A model generated the notes under the pieces. The model was not told where the DNA came from, did no database searches, and saw nothing but the letters and a program-made list of their open reading frames with translations. The translations under genes were made by a program, and so were the position numbers. Source: a virus. Taken from it: DNA of 22,307 nt. This document shows positions 1-7,353 of this stretch, piece by piece. Position 1 is the first letter of the stretch, and every line of letters starts with the position of its first letter. Where the stretch lies: positions 1-22,307 of IMG/VR virus record IMGVR_UViG_3300022890_001247. One strand, written 5' to 3'.

Positions 1-11
1 CGGACCTTCCG

Positions 12-2009
12 ATGCCTCCCTACTACGTTCCTGAGACTCCGGGCGTTCCTGGCAGTGGGTACGCCACCCAGACGGCGGTCCCCTCCGCTGGGTGGATCAA
101 CGTAGAGGATGCGGAGATCCCCAAACTGCCAGCCATTTTTGGGAGCATCTCGTTCGGGGCCTTGGATCAGCGATCCGTGACCCAGCAACATTGGGATTGG
201 GTCCGGTACAAGATCTTCAAAACGATCACGGAGGAGCACAAGTCCCCGGACCACATGGTGCTCAACCAGAACAACGTCCTCACCAGCGGTGACTGGTTGT
301 TGGACAGGACGCTGGAGACGGCAACTCTCCAGGTTGCCAGTATCAATTCGCTGGCCCTGGCCCCGCTCCATATGGTAGCCGAGGGTGTCTACAAGGTGGT
401 GGATGGCTCGACGGTTTATGCCCGGACGGACTGGACATTTGATGCCAACCAGCAGACGCTGGTGCTGGACAAGGGACTGAACTTCTCCTCCGCTACGGCA
501 ACCGTCACGGTCTTGTTCTACCCAGGCAAACCCATCACCGACACCTACCTCCTGGGCCAACCCGTCCAGGATGGGATGACGCTTCTGAACGAGGGTACAC
601 CCCCTGTTCCGATGAGCCAGGGTGTAGGAGCCACGCACGAAGAGATCCACGGGTCGTTCCTGAACGACCCTGCCCACATTCTGAACGAGAATCCGGGCTT
701 CACCTTGAACGACCCCTACAATGTCCTGGTTTTCGTGGATGACGCCGAAGCCCTCTACGAGAATATGAAGTTCATGGAGGTGGACAACAGCGGTGATACG
801 GGCCTGATCTCCACCCCCTGCGAGGGTACTCTGCCACAAGGTTTCTCTGGGCATTCGCCGGATGAGGGTGAGGAAGTGTACTCCAAGACGGGTACGGGAG
901 CCTCCCTGGGTGGCGTTGGCCAGAGTGCTGGCCTCAAGGCAACCGGGACGAAGGTGGGAGAAGCCGTTGGTGCCCACGTCTTGGGGTTCAAAGGCACTAA
1001 GTTCTGGGAGAAGATGACATCACCGAAGCCCAGCCCGTTCGAGCAAGGCGGTGGGATGCCGGGCAAAACCTTGTTTGCATCTGGAGGCAACTATCTTGGC
1101 CCAGTGGTGGATCTGGGTGGACAAATCATCGACATGAAGCCCCTTGGCGGGACGCTCGGGCCGGGAACGGCTGTTCTGTACCCGAACTTCGTAGAGGGTG
1201 CTGCTAAACCGGGGACCGGGATCAAAGGGATCTACCGCCGCACTGATTGGTTCCTCCGATTGCACGCTGTCATAGGGCAGAACCAGCAAGAGAAGCAACT
1301 CATCGAGATCATGTCCCTGGACAGTGCAGACAACACGCCACCCACCACACCGTACCGTTGGGCTGTCAACCCCTCGGGGACGCCCCCAGTCAATGGTTAT
1401 GGGGCTTGCCTGGCGGAGTATACGGGAGCAGGAGAGTATTCGCACACGGGGCCTTGGGGTGGACTGTCAGCATTGGAAGCGGCCCAGGACTTCGGAATCC
1501 TGGAGTTCCTTGGGCTGACGGTTCCCGTGGGCACTACAGCAGAGGTACGGAGCGATGCAGGCTGGTCCGTTGTTTTCACGGCAGTGGCTGTTCCGGTTCT
1601 CCCCACGGAATTTGCAGCGGCCCCGACGCCGCATCTCAGTTTGGCTGACGCCATCAACAACCACGCCGTCACCCGGAACTGGGTGGAGGCGGTGGCTGGT
1701 TTGACTTGGTGGGGAAGCCGTGCGGTGACGGTGGAGTCCTTGTCCCCCGTAGTGGTTGGGAATCTGGTTAGCATCTGGGGCACGCCCCCGCAGATTGTGG
1801 TGCAGGATGTCCTGGGGACGGAGGCCGGAGGTATCTTGACTGGGGGGGCGAAGATCAATCAGTCATCGGTGTTGGCCGGGGGTTGGCAGACGGTTAACCC
1901 TGTCGGACCAGGAGAACATGATCCGCTTCTCGGTTTTGTGTGTCAGGGCGGTGCCCTCCTTCCCGTGGGCGGTACAGTGATTGAGGTTTTGTCGTCTCCA
2001 GCGGTGTGA
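12..2009 (+). CDS. Large phage virion structural protein (665 aa), possibly 5'-incomplete
   Basis: I do not recognise a named family for the whole protein. It has no signal peptide or membrane segment and is rich in Gly, Pro, Thr and Val, like beta-rich tail or fibre proteins. Around residues 497-590 is a segment with the logic of a small beta-rich module common in phage structural proteins: a strand pair, then LADAINNHAVTRNWVEAV, then a strand-rich GNLVSIWG ending. A related module seems to be present in the gene at 3725-7339. Residues 200-260 are rich in Asn, Asp and His. The middle (about residues 285-360) is Gly/Ser/Thr/Lys-rich and probably flexible. The ATG at 12 is the first in frame, with GGA seven bases upstream, but the frame is open to the left edge, so the true start may lie outside. 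The protein is placed by its context among tail genes; its exact role is unknown. Confidence 0.8.
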   Translation: MPPYYVPETPGVPGSGYATQTAVPSAGWINVEDAEIPKLPAIFGSISFGALDQRSVTQQHWDWVRYKIFKTITEEHKSPDHMVLNQNNVLTSGDWLLDRTLETATLQVASINSLALAPLHMVAEGVYKVVDGSTVYARTDWTFDANQQTLVLDKGLNFSSATATVTVLFYPGKPITDTYLLGQPVQDGMTLLNEGTPPVPMSQGVGATHEEIHGSFLNDPAHILNENPGFTLNDPYNVLVFVDDAEALYENMKFMEVDNSGDTGLISTPCEGTLPQGFSGHSPDEGEEVYSKTGTGASLGGVGQSAGLKATGTKVGEAVGAHVLGFKGTKFWEKMTSPKPSPFEQGGGMPGKTLFASGGNYLGPVVDLGGQIIDMKPLGGTLGPGTAVLYPNFVEGAAKPGTGIKGIYRRTDWFLRLHAVIGQNQQEKQLIEIMSLDSADNTPPTTPYRWAVNPSGTPPVNGYGACLAEYTGAGEYSHTGPWGGLSALEAAQDFGILEFLGLTVPVGTTAEVRSDAGWSVVFTAVAVPVLPTEFAAAPTPHLSLADAINNHAVTRNWVEAVAGLTWWGSRAVTVESLSPVVVGNLVSIWGTPPQIVVQDVLGTEAGGILTGGAKINQSSVLAGGWQTVNPVGPGEHDPLLGFVCQGGALLPVGGTVIEVLSSPAV

Positions 2010-2049
2010 CGGTAGAGCCTCTATTTTAGGGCAAGGGTAAGGAGCCGGG

Positions 2050-2706
2050 ATGCTACATAGAGACAAAGCACGTAAGATCCAGCAGGGGGTGAAAATGGGC
2101 CTCGATATGGGAACCTTCCTGGAAAAGGGGGGCATTACCGCCGCAGTGGGAGGCGTTTTCATCCTCGAAATGCGAGATGCCACTACCGGGGAAGTTCTGG
2201 AGTATTGGGAAAAGAAAAATCAAATCGTTTTGGATGCTGGCATTTTGGCTGCCCGACTTTTCAAAAACAGCACGGACCCAAGCCCGGCCCAGAACAACGG
2301 GCTGGTGATGCTGGGGGTGGGCACCGGGGCGACAGGCAACATCCTCTCACCCGACGCCCCGCAGACGGGGCAGCGAGAACTGAACGCCGAGATCGGACGG
2401 AAGGCTTTTGCCTCTACTCAGTTCAGGAATGCCAACGGGGTGGCGGTTTCCTACCCAACGAACGTCGTGGATTTCACTACGACCTTCGGGGAGGCCGAGG
2501 CGGTCGGGCCGTTGAACGAGATGGGCCTGATGAGCACGGCGTCATTGAACCCGCTCATCACGAACCCGATCCAGAACGGCCCGACTGACTATGACCCGAC
2601 GATTGATGTGACTGGCAAAGACCTGATGGCTAACTATTTAACCTTCAGTTGTCTTTCAAAGCCGTCGACTGCGGTGCTGACCATTACGTGGAGACTTTCC
2701 TTTTGA
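2050..2706 (+). CDS. Phage structural protein (218 aa), tail/fibre-associated type
   Basis: The protein starts with a short basic helix-like segment, then a Gly-rich stretch, then the pattern FILEMRDATTGEVLEYWEKK followed by NQIVLDAGILAARL. This arrangement (a strand pair, 'KNxIVxxAG', then a GVGTG loop and a late 'EMGLM' strand) recurs in small phage virion proteins, usually annotated as hypothetical or tail proteins. It ends TAVLTITWRLSF, a natural-looking terminal strand, so I see no sign that the neighbouring nuclease truncated it. Two starts are possible: ATG 2050, with TAAGGAG just upstream, or ATG 2095, with AGGGGGTG upstream. I keep 2050 because its extension reads as a coherent basic helix, but 2095 is a real alternative. 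Its stop codon overlaps the next start in TGATG, indicating translational coupling to the nuclease gene. Confidence 0.8.
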   Translation: MLHRDKARKIQQGVKMGLDMGTFLEKGGITAAVGGVFILEMRDATTGEVLEYWEKKNQIVLDAGILAARLFKNSTDPSPAQNNGLVMLGVGTGATGNILSPDAPQTGQRELNAEIGRKAFASTQFRNANGVAVSYPTNVVDFTTTFGEAEAVGPLNEMGLMSTASLNPLITNPIQNGPTDYDPTIDVTGKDLMANYLTFSCLSKPSTAVLTITWRLSF

Positions 2707-2708
2707 TG
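2704..2708 (+). promoter_or_regulatory. TGATG stop-start overlap (translational coupling)
   Basis: The TGA of the 218-residue gene (2704-2706) shares its A with the ATG of the nuclease gene (2706-2708). The bases just upstream contain no good Shine-Dalgarno sequence, so the nuclease is probably translated by re-initiation of ribosomes ending the structural gene. This overlap is why I reject the longer in-frame start at 2649. Confidence 0.65.
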
Positions 2709-3713
2709 TCCGAACCAACAATGAGCTTAGAGAATGTAGACATGGTGATTTGTAAGAACCATCTCCATGTTGTGGTGTGTCAAATCTGTGGTGTAGAACG
2801 ACGACGGTTGGGGGCACACATCAAAGCGACACATGCTATGACAGTTGAGGAATACAAAACGAAATATCCAGATGCCTTAACAGAGGTGCCGGGTTCCCGA
2901 AAACGATCTCCTGAATGTCGAGCCAAACAATCTGTAGCAGCATTCAAACGATGGGCAAACCCTGATGAACGGGCTGCACAATCAGTTCGGCTTAAAAAGG
3001 CCGCTCCCTGGAAGGGTAAAAAATTCACCGATGAGCACAAACGTGCTATCAGTAGGGGTGGCCGTGGCATTTCGCACAAGTTGACTGATGAGTCGAGACA
3101 AGCGCAGGGGGACCGGGGTCGGCGTGTGCTGTCTGAGATCCGTAATGATCCACAGGTCCGTTTGAAGATAGGAGCAGCAACCAGGCGTCGGTTCCAACAG
3201 GGGGAACAATTTGGGTTTCGGAGTCCCGGCGTTTTTGATAGGATTATGGCCTCAAAGGTACGAAACGGAACTGTGGTGTCCGCAAACGCTGGACGGGGTA
3301 TTACTGGCTTCCGTGTTGGTATTCCACACTATTGTCGAAGTACCCTTGAAGCCAATTTCGCTAGAGTACTTATATCGGAGAACATCCCATATGAGTACGA
3401 GCCAAAGGTGTTCCTTTTGCCTAACGGTCAGCGATGGACACCTGATTTCCTGCTGGCTCGGTCGTTGGGAAACCTTGTACCTGCGGGTTGGGTCGAACTG
3501 AAGGGGTGGCGAAATAAGGATGGGACTTTGCCCGGTGCTGCGGACAGCAAAATCAAAGCTTTTGAATCTATGACGGGCGAACATATGACTGTAGTTACCC
3601 AGGATAGTACCCTGTGGGGCGTAATTGAGAAACGTTACGCTGGTAAGGGGGCCTGGGAAACTGGTCGCCGGAACAGACGGACCCATCCAGAAGTGTTCGG
3701 ACGGACAAAATAG
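2706..3713 (+). CDS. PD-(D/E)XK homing-type endonuclease with Ros/MucR-like zinc finger (335 aa)
   Basis: Probably a free-standing, site-specific DNA endonuclease that spreads by homing. Residues 25-43 form a C2H2 finger (C25-x2-C28-x9-H38-x4-H43) followed by TVEEYKTKYP, as in Ros/MucR-type DNA-binding domains. Residues 65-115 carry two short basic motifs (SPECRAKQSVAAFKRW and WKGKKFTDEHKRAIS) resembling NUMOD3 DNA-binding segments of homing enzymes. The C-terminal domain has the PD-(D/E)XK signature: E215 in RSTLEANFARVL, P246-D247 in TPDFLL, and E264-L-K266 in WVELKGW. All catalytic positions look intact. The gene is clearly more AT-rich than its neighbours (23 of 60 G+C in bases 2821-2880, counted by hand), suggesting transfer. 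It sits exactly between two structural genes, coupled by TGATG upstream, with its TAG inside the next gene's TAGGGG ribosome binding region. The target site is unknown, and no intron or interrupted gene is seen. Confidence 0.82.
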   Translation: MSEPTMSLENVDMVICKNHLHVVVCQICGVERRRLGAHIKATHAMTVEEYKTKYPDALTEVPGSRKRSPECRAKQSVAAFKRWANPDERAAQSVRLKKAAPWKGKKFTDEHKRAISRGGRGISHKLTDESRQAQGDRGRRVLSEIRNDPQVRLKIGAATRRRFQQGEQFGFRSPGVFDRIMASKVRNGTVVSANAGRGITGFRVGIPHYCRSTLEANFARVLISENIPYEYEPKVFLLPNGQRWTPDFLLARSLGNLVPAGWVELKGWRNKDGTLPGAADSKIKAFESMTGEHMTVVTQDSTLWGVIEKRYAGKGAWETGRRNRRTHPEVFGRTK

Positions 3714-3724
3714 GGGTAGGGGAG
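3711..3724 (+). promoter_or_regulatory. Stop codon fused to Shine-Dalgarno of the gene at 3725
   Basis: TAGGGGTAGGGGAG runs directly into ATG 3725. The first TAG is the nuclease stop codon, and the AGGGG runs provide the Shine-Dalgarno. Similar stop/AGGGG junctions occur before 7354 and 18886. Confidence 0.6.
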
Positions 3725-6700
3725 ATGGCCGTGAAAGATTACACCAAGCATTACGACGGATTGAGAGATCCGCTGGGTGCTACGCCGACCCCAAATACTG
3801 TGTCTCGAAACATCGAGGTCGGAGAGCGGGCACTTACGACTGTCGTATGGCAGTCCGGCAAGGCCGTCCTCGATTCTGAGTTGCAGTGTGGCCAGGATGC
3901 AGCCTGGTGGGATACCTTCACGTTCAGGCGGTGGCAGGTGCCTTCCGGCTGGTTGCGGGGGCAGACTCACTACGACGTCCTGCACGATTACACCCTCCAA
4001 CTCGCTCCGGCAGTGGTCGTGGACGACATCGAAGACTATGGTGGATCGTACGGGTCCATTGGGCCAGGTGATGCCGGGATCCTCCCCGATCGAACGATGA
4101 TCAACTGTTTCCTACTTCCTCGGTTGGAGTGTGTGGTGGCAGGACGGCCCATCGTCGTAGAGTACACCTACACCCGAACGCCGGGTTGGAACCTGATCCC
4201 CTTGTCACCTCCTCAGACATATGACGGGACTGAGGGGACAGTGAAGCGCACGGACTTCCTGTTCCTTGAAGTTTGGCAGGCGCTTGTTGCCCCCAGCCCG
4301 AAGGCTTCGGGTCAGCTTCAGGTGGCCGACGCTGCTGTCCTGGTTGCTGGTGACCTCGTAACAATTGCGGGGATGAATCTTACGGCAGTCGCCATTCCCG
4401 GTGGGGTGGACACATTCCTCATTGGTGTGGACGAGGCAGCCACCGCTGCCAACATCGCCCAGGCCCTCAATGACCCTGCCAACTCCTTCGCCACCACGGT
4501 GGCGGCTTCAGTTTCCTTTGACACAGTCACGGTCGAAGGTGTAGTGCCCGGAGCGGGGGATGTTGGGCCTCCCCCGACAGGGAACTTCATCACCCTTGCT
4601 GTAACGACGATGGTGGTCGGAGCGATGGTGGTCTCAGGACCGCTGCTGATAGGTGGAGCCGACCGTTTCGCCAAACCTGCTACGGATCAGGATGCCCTCT
4701 ATCGCCATGGAAACGTGCTGTCTCCGTGGCCTGTGTGGCTCGAAGACGAGATCGTGGACCCGATAGTGAACGCTGAGACGAGTCAGCGGGTGCAACTTCA
4801 GTACCGTATCCGTCACACGGACACACACCAGGGCGTGGGCTACAAGAAGCACCCGGACGCCTTCAGCAACACCACGGCGGCACCGGGGCCAGCACCCACC
4901 ATCTACGCCCAGGGGGGCACCCCTGCCCCTGTCAGCCCCTATCCCTTTGTCCCGGCGGATCGCACGTCCGTATGGATGAGTTCCTCTGCTGTTGCCTACG
5001 ATGTAGAGGACACGGGACTCTGGGTGGCGGGTGACGGTTCTGAGGCCGCAGCGATGGCCCTTGGGTCACTGGATGGGTACGTTTATGCCATTCCCCTCTG
5101 TTTCGTTCATAGGCATAATGACGTCTCCAGCAGCATGGCGGGCTTTAAGGGTTTCGACCCCGTGTCCAATGCCAACGGAGCGCCCACCTATCAGCATCTA
5201 GGATACAATGGACCCCTGGGGGCGATTCCCGCTGGGGCCTCTGACCGTCCTGACTCCCACTACTGCGACGTCATCGACCCGACCCGTATCCTGGATCTCC
5301 GGCGACATATTCTGTTGCCCGGTGGCTTGGACACGGCCTCTGAGTTGCAGTATCAGTTCCAGTCCCTCATGGACGGCTCGAACCACACTTGGTCCGTGGA
5401 CACATCCAGCAAACAGGATCTGGGCGGGGATAGCGGGGACGTGTCCTCCCAGTTCCTCATCTGCAACGAGGTGGGGCGGAGTTCCGCACACCACGGCAAC
5501 AACGTGACCTCTGGGGACACGCAACGAGGCGTTTTCATTAGAGATTTCGACCATGTCGCCCGGCGTTTCGGGGATCAGCCCGTAGTCGAACGGCTCGTGA
5601 TCGCTTTCTATCCCGGTGACCGGGAGGTTGGTCCTGTGGTTGCACCGGGCCTGATAAACCCCGGCAAGTATGTGGACCCCGTGGTAGGAGGGACGACGAC
5701 CATCTGGTCTGAGGGCGACGTTTTGAACCTGAACCTGGAGGAATTGGATGCCACGACTCTTGGTGGCATCTTCCAGGGCACAGCAGATGGGGGCGGTTCA
5801 TTCATTCCAGGCGGTTTCACTCCCTCGGTAGCTGAATTCGCTCCTTTGGGGACGGTTATCACGGACGTCCTGAGCATCTACCACGATGATGGAGACTGGA
5901 ACGGCCCGGTGGATCAGACCGTCCAGGCGTCCCTCGTCACGGGTTTGGGCACAATGCATCTCCAGGTCACGTTGGATGGCAATCCCACCCAAGTGACTGG
6001 GGGTCTCGATGTCGCTACCTATGACATGGTTGAGGACTTGGTTGCACCCGCAGACGGGTCACCCCGTAGGATCTTCCTTGAAGTCGAGATCACCTATCCG
6101 CTGGGGACGGGGACTACGGATACCCCGGACCTCCTGATCACTCCTGATGGTGACGTGTACGACGGGTCGAAGGCCTTCGGAGAAGCTCCCGGTCCCGGTC
6201 CGATCATTGAGAACGACGCCGGACAGAGGCCAAACGATTTCGAGGCGCTCCTGGCCCCTGAGTACCGGGACACCTACCGAGAGGTGCATCTGGAGTATAT
6301 CGCCAACGACACGACCAGCCATGCAGTGCCCCCGAGTGCGGGTGTTCCGGTGCCCGACACCGTCGTGAGCCGGGACCGGGACACCCTGTACCCGCCACGT
6401 CGATTGTACGGTAGTAGGACCAAGCTGATCACTGTCGTTGATGCCCAAACGGCGGCTCCCATGGTCGTTGATACGGCTACGACCGAGTACGGAAGTAGTA
6501 GCCGGAAGCTGGACGTAACAACGAACCTCTCGGGTGTTGGGCACACCCTCTGCGACATCACCTATTTCCCACTGGACCCGATCTCCAACTACGGTGTCAA
6601 CGGTGGTGGCTATCAGGTGAGTGCCTACTTCCGGTCGAATGCACCGCAGACGGCTGGGGTCAAAGAGGGGGACATCAAGTCAACGGGGGATGGGGTCATT

Positions 6701-7339
6701 CCCACCATCCTTAACGTAGAACCTCTCCTGATGGGGCCAACTGTGTGGTCCGGGCAGATCGGTTCCGGTTCCCAGGATAGGGGTTACCCCTACGGGATGG
6801 CACTGGATCAGATCCCCATCAACGATGATGGTGCCGTACCCCTCACCAGGGAGTGGTATTTCTGCGCCACGGCCAACATCGCAGTGTCGGATTTCAACTC
6901 GGACACGGGGCTGCTCAATCTCCATCCCTTCGTTCCGGCGGACACACAGAACATCCTTCAGTTCGGGGGTCTGGCAGCGGACGAGTCCCCTCTGGTAGAT
7001 GGCGAATTCAGGGCCTTCTACCCCTTCGCCGCTGACTGGGTTTACAGGCCGACTGTCCTGTCCCAGCCGTTGTACGGAGCGACACGCCACAAGGTCATGC
7101 ATCCCTTCCTGGCCAGGATCGTGGAAGAGGTTCATGCTGTAGATGGGAACGGGATCCTGTTCCGTAAAAACGAGGTTGTCCTTGTTGTTCTGAGCCGTTT
7201 TGCCGAACTGGATGACGAAAACAACGTGCGCTTCACGGACACGGACAATGCAACGTGCGCTGGTCTGTACCGCACGAGAAATATGCTGCTTATCGTAGGC
7301 GACAGGTCCTATCCTGTTCCGTCTGCGCCTGCACCGTAA
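3725..7339 (+). CDS. Large phage virion structural protein (1204 aa), paralogue of the gene at 19925
   Basis: Probably a tail, baseplate or fibre component. Residues 40-53 read VVWQSGKAVLDSEL, a short N-terminal motif resembling those of phage tail/baseplate proteins ('xWQxGxxxLDSEL'). Further landmarks are RTDFLFLEVW (175-184), VQLQYRIR (356-363) and GYVYAIPLCFVHRHN (from 451). All four occur in the same order in the incomplete gene at 19925, so the two are paralogues. Residues 198-315 look like an inserted beta-rich module containing TAANIAQALND, apparently related to one in the gene at 12-2009. The C-terminal third is rich in Asp, Pro, Gly and Thr, and I cannot assign it. The start has a strong AGGGG Shine-Dalgarno that overlaps the stop of the upstream nuclease gene. 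No signal peptide or membrane segment is seen, and codon use is GC-rich like the other structural genes. The exact virion position is unknown. Confidence 0.85.
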   Translation: MAVKDYTKHYDGLRDPLGATPTPNTVSRNIEVGERALTTVVWQSGKAVLDSELQCGQDAAWWDTFTFRRWQVPSGWLRGQTHYDVLHDYTLQLAPAVVVDDIEDYGGSYGSIGPGDAGILPDRTMINCFLLPRLECVVAGRPIVVEYTYTRTPGWNLIPLSPPQTYDGTEGTVKRTDFLFLEVWQALVAPSPKASGQLQVADAAVLVAGDLVTIAGMNLTAVAIPGGVDTFLIGVDEAATAANIAQALNDPANSFATTVAASVSFDTVTVEGVVPGAGDVGPPPTGNFITLAVTTMVVGAMVVSGPLLIGGADRFAKPATDQDALYRHGNVLSPWPVWLEDEIVDPIVNAETSQRVQLQYRIRHTDTHQGVGYKKHPDAFSNTTAAPGPAPTIYAQGGTPAPVSPYPFVPADRTSVWMSSSAVAYDVEDTGLWVAGDGSEAAAMALGSLDGYVYAIPLCFVHRHNDVSSSMAGFKGFDPVSNANGAPTYQHLGYNGPLGAIPAGASDRPDSHYCDVIDPTRILDLRRHILLPGGLDTASELQYQFQSLMDGSNHTWSVDTSSKQDLGGDSGDVSSQFLICNEVGRSSAHHGNNVTSGDTQRGVFIRDFDHVARRFGDQPVVERLVIAFYPGDREVGPVVAPGLINPGKYVDPVVGGTTTIWSEGDVLNLNLEELDATTLGGIFQGTADGGGSFIPGGFTPSVAEFAPLGTVITDVLSIYHDDGDWNGPVDQTVQASLVTGLGTMHLQVTLDGNPTQVTGGLDVATYDMVEDLVAPADGSPRRIFLEVEITYPLGTGTTDTPDLLITPDGDVYDGSKAFGEAPGPGPIIENDAGQRPNDFEALLAPEYRDTYREVHLEYIANDTTSHAVPPSAGVPVPDTVVSRDRDTLYPPRRLYGSRTKLITVVDAQTAAPMVVDTATTEYGSSSRKLDVTTNLSGVGHTLCDITYFPLDPISNYGVNGGGYQVSAYFRSNAPQTAGVKEGDIKSTGDGVIPTILNVEPLLMGPTVWSGQIGSGSQDRGYPYGMALDQIPINDDGAVPLTREWYFCATANIAVSDFNSDTGLLNLHPFVPADTQNILQFGGLAADESPLVDGEFRAFYPFAADWVYRPTVLSQPLYGATRHKVMHPFLARIVEEVHAVDGNGILFRKNEVVLVVLSRFAELDDENNVRFTDTDNATCAGLYRTRNMLLIVGDRSYPVPSAPAP
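4316..4669 (+). other. Inserted beta-rich domain inside the 1204-aa structural protein
   Basis: Residues 198-315 interrupt the region between landmarks shared with the paralogue at 19925: RTDFLFLEVW lies before it and VQLQYRIR after it. In the paralogue the corresponding spacing is only about 48 residues (148-195), against 171 here (185-355). The segment has the order 'strand, GDLVTIAG, strand, TAANIAQALND helix, strands, GNFITL', also recognisable in the protein at 12-2009. This suggests an exchangeable module. Confidence 0.5.
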
Positions 7340-7340
7340 T

Positions 7341-7353
7341 AGGGGGAACGGAG
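7341..7353 (+). promoter_or_regulatory. Ribosome binding site deciding the start at 7354
   Basis: AGGGGGAACGGAG lies directly before ATG 7354, just after the TAA at 7337-7339 of the previous gene. It supports 7354 as the start rather than the longer in-frame ATG at 7255, which would overlap the previous gene by 85 bases. Confidence 0.7.

Noticed and set aside
2649-2705. Longer N-terminus for the PD-(D/E)XK nuclease (ATG 2649)
   Set aside because: The extra 19 codons overlap the end of the structural gene out of frame, and no ribosome binding site precedes them. The TGATG junction at 2704 is a better start.
7255-7353. Longer N-terminus for the structural gene at 7354
   Set aside because: It would overlap the previous gene by 85 bases. 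A strong AGGGGGAACGGAG site lies directly before ATG 7354.
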